From Streptomyces spiralis (lineage in GTDB: Bacteria; Actinomycetota; Actinomycetes; Streptomycetales; Streptomycetaceae), in contig NZ_BNBC01000031.1 in assembly GCF_014654675.1 (NCBI RefSeq), positions 52,425 to 116,424 of the forward strand: a DNA stretch of 64,000 bases, in the 5' to 3' direction. Both the position numbers and the translations under genes were made by a program. The notes beneath the pieces are model-generated. The model ran no database searches. It had not been told where the DNA came from and saw only the letters and a program-made list of their open reading frames with translations. How positions within the stretch are numbered: position 1 is the first letter of the stretch; every line of letters starts with the position of its first letter. Positions 15,856 through 25,062 of the stretch are shown one piece after another.

Positions 15856-17117
15856 CGGGCGTCCTCGGACTTGGTGGTGTCGACGGCGGGGGCGGGGGCG
15901 GCGGCCTCCGGCGCGGGGGAGGCGGGCGCGGCGGGCGGAGCCGCGGGCGCGGCGACGGGCTGGGCGTACGGGTTCGGCATGCCCGCACCCGGAGCGCCGT
16001 ACGGCTGGGGGTGGGGGTGGGCGCCGTAGGGACCCTGGCCCGGCTGCGGCTGCGGCTGCTGCTGAGGCGGTGCGGCGAAGGGCTGACCGCCCTGCTGGGG
16101 CGGCGGCGGGGCGTACCAGCCGGGCTGGCCCTGGCCCGGGACCGGCACGGGCGGCTGGGCGCCGGGCGGCAGGGGCTGCATCAGTCCCGCCTTCTGGTCG
16201 ATCGTCGAGCGGTAGTCGACGGCGCCCTGCGTCATCCGCATGTATGCCTCCTCCAGCGAGGCCTGGTGCGGCGACAGCTCCCACAGCCGTACGTCGGCCT
16301 CGTGCGCGAGGTCGCTGATGCGCGGCAGCGGCAGCCCCGTCACCCGCAGCGCGCCGTCCGGCTCGGGCAGCACATGCCCACCGGCCTCGGTCAGCGCCGA
16401 GGTCAGCTTCTCCCGCTGCTCCGGCTCGGTGTCCGGGGTGCGCACCCGGGCGAAGTCCGCGGAGTTCGCCGAGATGAAGGCCGTCACGCTCATGTCGGCG
16501 AGCAACTGCCCGCGACCGATGACGATCAGGTGGTCGGCGGTCAGCGCCATCTCGCTCATGAGGTGACTGGAGACGAACACGGTCCGTCCCTCGGCGGCCA
16601 GCGCCTTCATCAGGTTCCGCACCCAGAGGATGCCCTCGGGGTCGAGACCGTTCACCGGCTCGTCGAACAGCAGCACCTGCGGGTCACCCAGCAGCGCCGC
16701 CGCGATGCCGAGCCGCTGCCCCATGCCCAGCGAGAAGCCCTTGGAACGCTTCCTGGCCACGTCCTGCAGACCGACCACGCCCAGCACCTCGTCGACGCGG
16801 CGCGCCGGGATGCCCGACAGCTGGGCCAGGGACAGCAGGTGGCTGCGGGCGCTCCGGCCGCCGTGAACGGCCTTGGCGTCCAGCAGGGCGCCCACCTGGC
16901 GCGGTGCGTTGGGCAGCTTGCGGTACGGGTAGCCGCCGATCGTCACCGTGCCCGCGGTGGGGTTGTCCAGGCCGAGGATCATCCGCATGGTCGTCGACTT
17001 GCCCGACCCGTTGGGGCCCAGGAAGCCGGTGACGGCGCCGGGCCGTACCTGGAAGGAGAGGTTGTACACGGCGGTCTTGTCGCCATAGCGCTTGGTCAGG
17101 CCGACTGCCTCGATCAT
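15852..17117 (-). CDS. ABC transporter ATPase with Pro/Gln-rich tail, pair A
   Basis: This 421-residue protein has an intact Walker A (GPNGSGKST), signature region (FSLGMGQRLGIAAAL; the classic LSGGQ is replaced by SLGMGQ), Walker B (LLFDEPVNGLDP) and switch His (SSHLMSEM). From about residue 310 it ends in a roughly 110-residue Pro/Gln/Gly/Ala-rich extension that is absent from the paralogue at 18037. That tail may be a disordered tether. It lies in a unit with permease A. Confidence 0.92.
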   Translation of the reverse strand: MIEAVGLTKRYGDKTAVYNLSFQVRPGAVTGFLGPNGSGKSTTMRMILGLDNPTAGTVTIGGYPYRKLPNAPRQVGALLDAKAVHGGRSARSHLLSLAQLSGIPARRVDEVLGVVGLQDVARKRSKGFSLGMGQRLGIAAALLGDPQVLLFDEPVNGLDPEGILWVRNLMKALAAEGRTVFVSSHLMSEMALTADHLIVIGRGQLLADMSVTAFISANSADFARVRTPDTEPEQREKLTSALTEAGGHVLPEPDGALRVTGLPLPRISDLAHEADVRLWELSPHQASLEEAYMRMTQGAVDYRSTIDQKAGLMQPLPPGAQPPVPVPGQGQPGWYAPPPPQQGGQPFAAPPQQQPQPQPGQGPYGAHPHPQPYGAPGAGMPNPYAQPVAAPAAPPAAPASPAPEAAAPAPAVDTTKSEDAR

Positions 17118-17259
17118 GCTCCGGTCCCATCGGAAGGTACCCGTCCCGGGATTTCAGGACAGCGGGGCACACGCCCCCGTAAGGGTTAGGAGGATATCCG
17201 GGCGCTGACGGTTCCGGCCAAAAGAAAGTAAAACCGAGTGGGGCACAGAGGAACGAATC

Positions 17260-18033
17260 TCAGGCGTCTCGCTGCCGCAGCAGCGCGTAGCCGCCCGCGA
17301 GCGCCGCGATCACCCACAGCACCATGATCCCCAGGCCGCCCCAGGGGCCGTACGGGGTGTCGTCGCCGACCCGGGGGACCACCTGCATGATCCGGCTGCC
17401 GGCCTGGTCGGGCAGGTACTGGCCGATCTTCTTGGTCGCTGACACGTTGGCGAGGACGTTGGAGATCAGGAAGAAGAACGGCATCAGGATGCCCAGCGAC
17501 AGCATCGGCGAGCGCAGCATCGCGGCGACGCCCATCGAGAACATCGCGATGAGGGCCATGTAGAGCCCGCCGCCGAGGACCGCGCGCAGCACGCCGGGGG
17601 CGTCGAGCGAGGTCCGCAGCGGCGAGCCGAGCATCGCCTGCCCGAGGAAGAAGGCGGCGAAGCTGGTGACCAGGCCGACAGCCAGGGCCAGAGCGGTCGC
17701 GACGGCCACCTTGCTCGCCAGGAAGGCGCCGCGCCGGGGGACCGCGGCCAGCGAGGTGCGGATCATGCCGGTGCTGTACTCGTTGGACACCACCAGCACC
17801 CCGAACACGATCATCGCCAGCTGGCCGAGTGTCATGCCGGCGAAGCTGATGAGCGTCGGGTCGAAGGAGAGCCGCTCGCGCGGGGGCATGTTGCCGAACT
17901 CGTGCTTCGTCAGCGCCGAGATCAGCATCCCGAGCGCGACGGTGACGACCACCACCAGGGACAGGGTCCACACGGTGGACGCCACCGAACGGATCTTGGT
18001 CCACTCGGACCGGATGATCTGGGTCGCCGCCAT
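17260..18033 (-). CDS. ABC transporter permease, pair B
   Basis: The 257-residue membrane protein begins MAATQIIRSEWTKIRSV and has about six helices, with EYSTGMIRTSLAAVPRRG between helices as in permease A. It is separated from its ATPase by three bases. It lacks the Pro-rich N-terminus of permease A. The two pairs lie head-to-tail and look like an old tandem duplication. Confidence 0.9.
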   Translation of the reverse strand: MAATQIIRSEWTKIRSVASTVWTLSLVVVVTVALGMLISALTKHEFGNMPPRERLSFDPTLISFAGMTLGQLAMIVFGVLVVSNEYSTGMIRTSLAAVPRRGAFLASKVAVATALALAVGLVTSFAAFFLGQAMLGSPLRTSLDAPGVLRAVLGGGLYMALIAMFSMGVAAMLRSPMLSLGILMPFFFLISNVLANVSATKKIGQYLPDQAGSRIMQVVPRVGDDTPYGPWGGLGIMVLWVIAALAGGYALLRQRDA

Positions 18034-18036
18034 GCC

Positions 18037-19032
18037 TCAGCCCTCCGCCGTCGTCGTGACCGCGTCGGCCGCTGCCTTCGCGGTTCCCGTGTCCCGGTCC
18101 GCGCCCCACGGCCGCTCGGGCGGCGGCTCCGTGCGCGCGTGGTACTCCACCGAGGAGGCCGTCAGCCGCATGAACGCCTCCTCCAGGGAGGACTGCCGGA
18201 CGCTCAGTTCGTGCAGCACCACGTGGTGGCGTGCGGCCAGCTCACCGATCTGCTCGGCCTTGCCGCCGTCCACCTCCAACTGCCCGCCGCCGCTCTCCAC
18301 GGCCGTGATCCCGGCGCCGTGCAGCGCGTCGAGCAGCCGTTCGCGGTCCGGGGTGCGGATCCGGACGTAGGAGCGGGAGTTGCGCTCGATGAAGTCGGCC
18401 ATGGAGGTGTCCGCCAGCAGCCTGCCCTGGCCGATGACGACGAGATGGTCGGCGGTCAGCGCCATCTCGCTCATCAGATGGGAGGAGACGAAGACCGTAC
18501 GGCCCTGGGCGGCCAGCGATTTCATCAGGCTCCGGATCCAGAGGATGCCCTCGGGGTCGAGGCCGTTGACCGGTTCGTCGAACATCAGGATCCGCGGATC
18601 GCCGAGCAGCGCGCCCGCGATGCCGAGCCGCTGGCTCATGCCGAGCGAGAAGCCCTTGGCCTTCTTCCGGGCCACGGCAGTCAGACCCACCGTCTCCAGC
18701 ACCTCGTGCACCCGGCCGGCGGGGATGCCGTTGCTCTGGGCGAGGCACAGCAGATGGTGGTGGGCGCGGCGGCCGCCGTGCACCGCCTTGGCGTCCAGCA
18801 GGGCCCCGATGTACGTGAGCGGGTCCGCGAGCTCGTGGTAGTGCCGGCCGTCGATGCGCACGTCCCCGGCGGTGGGGTGGTCCAGGCCGAGGATCATCCG
18901 CATGGTGGTGGACTTCCCGGCGCCGTTGGGCCCGAGGAAGCCGGTGACGATGCCCGGTCGCACGGTGAAGGTGAGGTCGTCCACCGCCACTTTCTCGCCG
19001 TACCGCTTGGTCAGCCCCGACAGCTCGATCAT
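18037..19032 (-). CDS. ABC transporter ATPase, pair B
   Basis: The 331-residue ATPase has Walker A GPNGAGKST, signature-like SLGMSQRLGIAGAL, Walker B LMFDEPVNGLDP and switch SSHLMSEM. The core is collinear with the ATPase at 15852 (same KAVHGGRRAHHHLL and NGLDPEGILWIRSLMKSL segments), but the tail is short. It is the first gene of pair B; a strong hairpin lies between it and filP upstream. Confidence 0.93.
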   Translation of the reverse strand: MIELSGLTKRYGEKVAVDDLTFTVRPGIVTGFLGPNGAGKSTTMRMILGLDHPTAGDVRIDGRHYHELADPLTYIGALLDAKAVHGGRRAHHHLLCLAQSNGIPAGRVHEVLETVGLTAVARKKAKGFSLGMSQRLGIAGALLGDPRILMFDEPVNGLDPEGILWIRSLMKSLAAQGRTVFVSSHLMSEMALTADHLVVIGQGRLLADTSMADFIERNSRSYVRIRTPDRERLLDALHGAGITAVESGGGQLEVDGGKAEQIGELAARHHVVLHELSVRQSSLEEAFMRLTASSVEYHARTEPPPERPWGADRDTGTAKAAADAVTTTAEG

Positions 19033-19055
19033 GCGGCCACGCTAGATGCGCACAA

Positions 19056-19087
19056 AGCCCCCCGCCACCGGAAGGCGGCGGGGGGCT
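19056..19087 (-). terminator. Terminator downstream of filP
   Basis: AGCCCCCCGCC (19056-19066) pairs with GGCGGGGGGCT (19077-19087) with a ten-base loop. It follows the filP stop in the direction of transcription and precedes the ABC ATPase start at 19032. Confidence 0.75.
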
Positions 19088-19118
19088 CCACGACGTTCTG
19101 CCCCGGCGGGGGCGTTCG

Positions 19119-20054
19119 TCAGCGGGTCTGCTGGGCCGGAACCCCGCGGGAGATCGGCTCGTCCTCGGCCGGCGCGCCCGTGGCGGCGACCGCGGCACCG
19201 GTGAGGGTGGCCAGCATCTCGCGGACGTTGGTCAGCTGGGCGTTGATGGAGTCGCGGCGGTTGGTCAGCGCGGCGAGCTCGCGCTCGGACTCCGAACGGA
19301 TGCGGTCCGCCTTGGCGTTGGCGTCGGCCACGATGTCCTCGGCCTGGCGCTGGGCCGTCTCGACGGTCTGGCGGGCGCGGCGCTCGGCGTCGGTGCGCAG
19401 CTTCTCCGCCTCCAGGCGCAGCTGCTCGGCGCGGTGCTCGATCTCCGCGAGCCGCTTCTCGGCCTTGGCCTGACGGGACGCCAGGTCGCGCTCGGACTGC
19501 TCGCGGCGCTTGGCGAGGTTCGTCTCGAAGTCGGCGGCGGCCTGGGCGGCCTTGGCGCGGGTCTCCTCGAAGAGGGCGTCCGCCTCCTCCCGCTTGGACT
19601 GCGCGTCCTTCTGCGCCTCGGAACGCAGCTGGGCGGCGTCGCCCTTGGCCTTCTCGACGATCCGGACGCCCTCGTCCTCGGCCTTGGCCTTGCGCTCCGC
19701 GGCGAAGGACTCGGCGTCGTTGCGGACCTGCTGGGCCGCCGACTCGGCGAGTTCGCGGTGCTGCTCGGCGGCGCGCCGGGCCTCCTCACGCAGATCCTTG
19801 GCCTCTTCCTCGGCGAGGCGCAGGATCTTCTCGACCCGCGCGCCGAGACCCGCGTACGACGGCTCCGCGTCGGTGACCTGGGCCTGGGCGTTCTGCGTTT
19901 CGAGGTGGAGCTCCTCGATGCGCTTCTCCAGAGCGGTGATGCGGGCGAGAGCGCTGTCACGGTCGGAGACGAGCTTGGAGATACGTTCGTCCACCTGAGC
20001 GCGGTCGTACCCACGCCGCACAAGCTCGAAGCCGTAGGGGGAAGTGTCGCTCAT
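19119..20054 (-). CDS. filP: FilP, coiled-coil intermediate-filament-like protein
   Basis: FilP forms filaments in hyphae and supports rigidity and polar growth together with DivIVA and Scy. The 311-residue protein starts with a short DivIVA-like segment (FELVRRGYDRAQVDERISKLV) and then is one long coiled coil, with Ala/Arg/Glu-rich hendecads from about residue 70 to 270 and a conserved end (RRDSINAQLTNVREMLATL), followed by a short tail. Length matches the known S. coelicolor protein. The ATG at 20054 has CAGGAA upstream. It lies next to scy, same strand. Confidence 0.95.
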   Translation of the reverse strand: MSDTSPYGFELVRRGYDRAQVDERISKLVSDRDSALARITALEKRIEELHLETQNAQAQVTDAEPSYAGLGARVEKILRLAEEEAKDLREEARRAAEQHRELAESAAQQVRNDAESFAAERKAKAEDEGVRIVEKAKGDAAQLRSEAQKDAQSKREEADALFEETRAKAAQAAADFETNLAKRREQSERDLASRQAKAEKRLAEIEHRAEQLRLEAEKLRTDAERRARQTVETAQRQAEDIVADANAKADRIRSESERELAALTNRRDSINAQLTNVREMLATLTGAAVAATGAPAEDEPISRGVPAQQTR

Positions 20055-20094
20055 GGGGTTCCTGTCGAATGAGACCGGTGAGGTGATAGGTCGA

Positions 20095-20122
20095 ATCCTA
20101 GGGGCCGAAGCGGTGTGTCATC
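20095..20122 (-). promoter_or_regulatory. Candidate filP promoter
   Basis: On the reverse strand GATGAC (20117-20122) and TAGGAT (20095-20100) are 16 bp apart and lie about 45 bp before the filP start. This is a fair match to the main vegetative promoter pattern. It lies in the 248-bp gap between scy and filP, in which I see no other gene. Confidence 0.35.
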
Positions 20123-20302
20123 GAGCGGATACGTGTTTGATCTGGAGAATGACACCTCTTTTGAGTGGCTGACCGCCTGACGGCTTGCCAAGGACCGGGT
20201 CGAAGCCCCCCGGAGGGCACCCGGAAGCTCCCGGACGACCTCGGAGGAAGCCCTCCGAACCGCCTGGAATCGACCCCTCAGATTAGCCCCCCGGGCCCCT
20301 TG

Positions 20303-23300
20303 TCAGCCCTCCGACCCCTTGCCGCCCGACCGGGGTGCGCCCACCGTCGCGCCCGCCTTCACGCCGCTGTCCTTGCCGGACGAGGGGGCCTCGAAGGACT
20401 CCAGCGCCTCCAGGACGTCCTGGACCCGGGAGATCTCCGCGTTGATGTCCTCGCGCCGGCGCACCAGGATCTCCAGCTCGCGCTTGCCCTCCTCGACCGT
20501 GCGCCGCGCCTCGCGGACCGCCTCGGCCTTCAGCTCCTCGGCCTCCTTCACGAGCGTGGCCTTCTTCTGCTCGGCCTCCTTCAGCAGACCCTCGGCCTTC
20601 TTCACCGCGGCGATCCGCACCTTGCCCGCCTCGGAGTTGGCGTCCGAGACGATCTCCTTGGCCTTGGCCTGCGCCTTGGCCAGCTGCTCCTCGGCGGCCT
20701 TGATCAGCGCGTCGCAGCGGTCGCCCGTCGACTTCATCGTCTCGGCGGCCTCGCGCCGGGCCCGCTCGTGCAGCTCCTCGATCTCGGCGGTCAGGCGGTC
20801 GCGCAGCTCCTCGGCGCGCTCGCGGATCTGCGTGGCGTCCCGGCGGGCGCCGACGAGCAGCTCGTCCGCGTCCGTACGGGCCTTCTCCACCAGCGTGTTG
20901 CCCTGCACGGTCGCCTCGGACACGAGCCGCTCGGCCTCCTGGCGGGCCGCGCCCACCATCGTGTCGGCCTGGGACTCCGCGTCCGCCTTGGTCTTGACCG
21001 CGCTCGCCTGCGCCTCGGTGAGCAGCTTGTCGGCCTCGGCGGTGGTCTCCGTGATCAGCGTGTCGACCTGCTCGGCCGCCTCCGAACGCCGCTTGTTGGC
21101 ATCCTGGCGGGCCTCGTCCAGGGTCCGCTCGGCCTCCTCGCGGGCGGCCGCCAGCATGCGCTCTGCCTCCGCCTCCGCGTCGGCCTTCAGCCGCTCGGAC
21201 TCGGTGCGGATCCGCTCGGCACGGGACTGCGCGGAGCCCACGGTCTCCGCGGCCTCGGCGCGCAGCCGCTCCGCGTCCCCCGTGGCGTCCGAGATCAGCT
21301 TCTCCGCCCTGGCGACGGACTCCGCCCGCACCCGCTCGGCCTCCGCGGCCGTCTCCGCGCGCAGCCGGTCCGTCTCGTCGATCGTCTCCGTGCGCAGCCG
21401 GTCGGCCTCCGCGATGGTCTCCGTCTGCAGCCGCTCGGCCTCCGCGCGCGCCTCGGAGATCAGCGTGTCCGCCTGCGTCGCCGCGTCCGACCGGATGCGG
21501 TTGGCGTCCTCGCGGGCGTCCGCCCGGGTACGGGCCGCGGCCTGGTCGGCCTCGGCCAGCGCGTCCGAGGCCTCGGTGCGCACCCGCTGGGCGTGCTCGG
21601 CGACATCGGTGCGGATCCGCTCCGCCTCCGCGATCGCCTCCGACACCGTGCGCTCCGAGAGCGCCTTGGCGGCCTCGGTCTCCTCGTGCGCCTCGCGCCG
21701 CAGCCGGGACGCGTCCTCGCTCGCCCGCTCCCGCTCGGCGTAGGCGTCGGCGCGGACCCGGTCCGCCTCCTCCTCGGCCTCCCGCCTCGTACGGTCCGCC
21801 GCGTGCTCGGCGGCCGAGCGCAGCCCGACGATCTCCTCCTGCGCCTGCTCGTGCAGCCCCGCGACGGAGTCCCGCACCTGCTGCGCGTGCTGCTCGGCGG
21901 CGGTGACCATCTCGGTGGCGCGCCGGTCGGCCTCCTCCACCAGCCGGGTGGCCTCGGCCTGTGCCTCCTCCACGCGCTTGCGCGCCGACGCCAGCAGCTC
22001 CTCGCTCTGCTCGCGGGCCCGCTCGCGCTCCTGGTCGGCCTCCTGCCGCGCCGCGCCGAGGAGCTCCTCGGCCTCGCGGCGGCGCCGGGCGGCCTCCTCC
22101 TGGGCGGCGGCCAGCGTCTCGGACGCCTCCGAGCCCAGCCGCTCCGCGGCGGCCTGCGCCTCGGCACGGACCCGGTCGGCGGTGTCCTGGGCCTCCGCCT
22201 TGAGCCGCTCCGCCTCCGCCGCGGCCTCCGAACGCAGCCGTACGGCGATGGCCTCGCCCTCCGCGCGCGAGGCGGACGCGTCCGAGGCGGCCTCGTCACG
22301 CAGCCGCTCGGCCTCGGCCTCGGCCTGCTGCTGCAGGGCGCGGATCCGCTCGGCCGCCTCGGAGCGCAGCCGGTCGGCCTCCTCGCCGGCCTCGCGGCGG
22401 ATCCGCGCGGCCTCCTCACGGGCGTCGGTCAGCGCCTGCTCGGCGGCGGTCAGGCGCTCCTCGGCCTCGGTGTGCAGCCGGGTCAGCTCCTCGGCGGCCT
22501 CCGACTGCCGGGTGGCCAGCGCCCGCTCGGTCGCCTCGCGCAGCTCGGCCGCGGCCCGCTCGGCGTCCGCCCGGACCGACTCCGCCTGCTCCTCCGCCTC
22601 CGCGCGGTGCCGCTCGGCCTCCTTGCGGGTGCGCTCCAGGGTCTCCTCGGCCTGCCGGCGCAGCGTGGTGGCGCGCTCGATGGCCTCGGTGCGCACCTTC
22701 TCGCTGTCCGCGGTCGCGGTCCCCCGCAGCTCGTCGGCGTCCGCCTTGGCCTTGGCCAGCAGCTCCTCGGCGGACTTCGCCGCCTCCTCGATCTGCGCCA
22801 CGGCCTCGCGCCGGGCCTCGGCCCGGATCCGCTCGCCCTCGGCGACCGCCTCGGCGCGCAGCTGCTCGGCCTCGCCGCGCAGCCGGCGCGCCTCCTCCTG
22901 GAGCTCGACGGTCTTGGCGCGGTACTCCTTGGTGTCGTCCTTCGCCGCGCCCTTGAGCTGCTCGGCGATGTCGTGCGCCTCGGCGCGCAGCCGGTCCGCC
23001 TCGGCCTCGGCCTCGGTGCGGATCCGCTCGGCCTCCTCGGCGGCGGCCTTCGTGGTCTGCTTGGCCTCCTCGGCCGCCTTGTTCAGGACGTCCTCGGCGG
23101 TCTTGGCCGCCTTCGACAGCTGGGTGGCGCTCTCCTCGGCGGTGATCGTACGGGCCTTCTCCGCGGCCTCGGCGACGATCTTCTCCGCCTCGGCGCGGGC
23201 GTCCGCGACCAGCTGCTCGGCCTCGGACCTGGTCTGCTCGGCCTCCTTCGTGGCCTCCTCGACCAGCCGGGCGACCTGCTCCTTGGCCGTGCGGGTGCGC

Positions 23301-24217
23301 TGCTCGTTGGCGGACTCGGCGCTCGCCAGCGCCTTGGCCGCGGCCTCCTTGGCCTCGGTGACCGTCTTCTCGGCTTCGGACTGCGCCTTGCGCAGGGCCT
23401 CCTCGGCCTCCGCCATGCGCTGCTCGGCGGCGCGGCTCAGCTCGGTGGCCTGGCGGCGGGCGGCGTCGGACTCGCTCGCCGTGCTGCTGCGCAGCTGCTC
23501 GGCGTGGTCGGTGGCCTCCTGGGCCTGGGTGGAGGCGGCGTTGAGCAGGCGCTCGGCGTCGGTACGGGCGCGGCGCAGGATCTGCTCGGCCTCGGCGCGG
23601 GCCTCCTCGGCCGTGCTCTGCAGCCGCTGGCGGGCCTCGGCGGTCAGCCGCTCGGCCTCCGCGCGGGCGGCGGCCATCGCCTGCTCGGCCTCGGCGCGGG
23701 ACTCGTCGAGGAGCCGGCGGGCCTGCTGCTCGGTGCGGGCGCGCAGCTGCTCCGCCCAGGCCACGTTCTCGTTGACGTGCGACTCGACGGTCTGCCGGCG
23801 CTCGGCCAGCTCCTGGTCGAGCTGCTGGCGGCGGGTCACCGCCTCCTGGTGCAGCTCGGCCTGCAGACGCGCCGCCTGCTCGGCGTGCTCCTGGAGGATG
23901 CGCTGGGTCTGCGCCCGGGCCTGGCTCAGCTCCCGCTCGGCGTCCGCGCGGAGCTGGTCGGCCTGCACCTGCGCGTTGCGCAGCAACTGCTCCGCCTGGT
24001 AGCCGATGTCGGCGCTGTCGTAGGCGGGCCGGGTCATGAGGGTGCGCCGCGCCTCGTGCAGCTTGGCGCGCAGCACCTCGACCTGGTAGCCGAGGTCCTC
24101 GGCGTGCTGGATCGCCTTTTCCCGCTCGGTCTTCAGCCGATCCATCTCGGCCTCGAACCGAGAGAGGTGGTCGACGTCAGCCGCCGGCTCTCGCTCCTGG
24201 CGTTCGTAGCCCCGCAC
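20303..24217 (-). CDS. scy: Scy, giant coiled-coil polarisome scaffold
   Basis: Scy assembles at hyphal tips, interacts with DivIVA and FilP and controls where branches form. The protein (1304 residues from the GTG at 24217) begins with a short heptad region (LSRFEAEMDRLKTEREKA, VEVLRAKLHEARR), then an almost uninterrupted Ala/Arg/Glu coiled coil built from hendecad units that repeat in blocks of about 51 residues, and ends in RREDINAEISRVQDVLEAL plus a Gly/Ser tail. The first and last segments resemble those of FilP. A TTG at 24247 would add ten residues; GTG starts the known VRGYERQE sequence. No breaks in frame. Confidence 0.93.
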   Translation of the reverse strand: MRGYERQEREPAADVDHLSRFEAEMDRLKTEREKAIQHAEDLGYQVEVLRAKLHEARRTLMTRPAYDSADIGYQAEQLLRNAQVQADQLRADAERELSQARAQTQRILQEHAEQAARLQAELHQEAVTRRQQLDQELAERRQTVESHVNENVAWAEQLRARTEQQARRLLDESRAEAEQAMAAARAEAERLTAEARQRLQSTAEEARAEAEQILRRARTDAERLLNAASTQAQEATDHAEQLRSSTASESDAARRQATELSRAAEQRMAEAEEALRKAQSEAEKTVTEAKEAAAKALASAESANEQRTRTAKEQVARLVEEATKEAEQTRSEAEQLVADARAEAEKIVAEAAEKARTITAEESATQLSKAAKTAEDVLNKAAEEAKQTTKAAAEEAERIRTEAEAEADRLRAEAHDIAEQLKGAAKDDTKEYRAKTVELQEEARRLRGEAEQLRAEAVAEGERIRAEARREAVAQIEEAAKSAEELLAKAKADADELRGTATADSEKVRTEAIERATTLRRQAEETLERTRKEAERHRAEAEEQAESVRADAERAAAELREATERALATRQSEAAEELTRLHTEAEERLTAAEQALTDAREEAARIRREAGEEADRLRSEAAERIRALQQQAEAEAERLRDEAASDASASRAEGEAIAVRLRSEAAAEAERLKAEAQDTADRVRAEAQAAAERLGSEASETLAAAQEEAARRRREAEELLGAARQEADQERERAREQSEELLASARKRVEEAQAEATRLVEEADRRATEMVTAAEQHAQQVRDSVAGLHEQAQEEIVGLRSAAEHAADRTRREAEEEADRVRADAYAERERASEDASRLRREAHEETEAAKALSERTVSEAIAEAERIRTDVAEHAQRVRTEASDALAEADQAAARTRADAREDANRIRSDAATQADTLISEARAEAERLQTETIAEADRLRTETIDETDRLRAETAAEAERVRAESVARAEKLISDATGDAERLRAEAAETVGSAQSRAERIRTESERLKADAEAEAERMLAAAREEAERTLDEARQDANKRRSEAAEQVDTLITETTAEADKLLTEAQASAVKTKADAESQADTMVGAARQEAERLVSEATVQGNTLVEKARTDADELLVGARRDATQIRERAEELRDRLTAEIEELHERARREAAETMKSTGDRCDALIKAAEEQLAKAQAKAKEIVSDANSEAGKVRIAAVKKAEGLLKEAEQKKATLVKEAEELKAEAVREARRTVEEGKRELEILVRRREDINAEISRVQDVLEALESFEAPSSGKDSGVKAGATVGAPRSGGKGSEG

Positions 24218-24472
24218 TGCGCGGTCCCATCCGTCCCCTGGTCGCAAGCCTGTCCAAACGAGCTCCGTCCATCCGCCGAACGGGGCCCCCGGGGAATGGT
24301 GTCAGATCAACGGCGGAGCATGGGCTGCTGCCCCGTCGCTCGTCCCCCGAAACCCGGACCCCGGCGAGGTTCCGCCGCCCACGACGGCGCAACCCGGCCG
24401 CGACGGCAGAACCCGGCCGCCCCTGCTTCAGGGACGACCGCCCCCAACCCTACCGGCCCTTATGTACGAGGG

Positions 24473-24913
24473 TCAGTGCTCAGCCGACTCAACAGCCGCC
24501 GAAGTGACCAGTTCTGTCAGGACGCCGTGACAATCCTTGGGGTGCAGGAAGGTGATCCGTGACCCCATGGAGCCGCGTCGCGGCTCGTCGTACAGAACGC
24601 GTACGCCCTTCCCGCGGATCTCGGCGGCGTCGCCGTCCACATCCGCCGTACCGAAAGCGATGTGGTGGACGCCCTCGCCGTTCTTCGCGAGCCACTTCCC
24701 GACGGCGGAGTCCTCGCGGGTCGGCTCCAGGAGCTGCAGGTAGGAGGCACCGCCGTCGGAGGTCTCGTTGATCTTGAGCATGGCCTCGCGCACGCCCTGC
24801 TCCTCGTTGACCTCGGTGTGGAACACCTCGAAGCCGTAGGTGGTCCGGTAGAACTCGACGGTGGCGTCGAGGTCGTGGCAGGCGATCCCGATGTGGTCGA
24901 TTCGCGTCAGCAT
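24473..24913 (-). CDS. mce: Methylmalonyl-CoA epimerase
   Basis: The enzyme interconverts (2R)- and (2S)-methylmalonyl-CoA. The 146-residue protein is a tandem VOC fold with metal ligands H7 (RIDHIGIAC), HH in GEGVHHIAFGT and the late Glu in GVLTEL. The length is normal. It is divergent from the thiolase and close to meaB, in keeping with work on propionyl/methylmalonyl-CoA together with adenosylcobalamin-dependent mutases. The start is the ATG at 24913. Confidence 0.95.
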   Translation of the reverse strand: MLTRIDHIGIACHDLDATVEFYRTTYGFEVFHTEVNEEQGVREAMLKINETSDGGASYLQLLEPTREDSAVGKWLAKNGEGVHHIAFGTADVDGDAAEIRGKGVRVLYDEPRRGSMGSRITFLHPKDCHGVLTELVTSAAVESAEH

Positions 24914-25062
24914 GGATTCAGTGCAACGCCAACCCGGTGGTTACGCAACGTGCGCGCGATCACACCGACGGCCCGATGACGGGGTGGACCGCCCCTCAGT
25001 ACATTCGAAGTAAACCCTCGTTCACTCCTCGGCTGTGCAGGCCGGTAAGGGGATCGCAGCTC

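Noticed and set aside
20165..24562. A forward-strand frame of about 1465 codons opposite scy, rich in Leu/Gly/Arg
   Set aside because: It is an antisense shadow of the Ala/Glu/Arg codon repeats of scy. It has no ribosome site or domain, and Streptomyces GC bias makes such long antisense frames common.
24914..25062. A cobalamin riboswitch upstream of the mutase-related genes
   Set aside because: No conserved B12-box sequence or long folded leader is seen upstream of the mce, thiolase, meaB or icmA genes.
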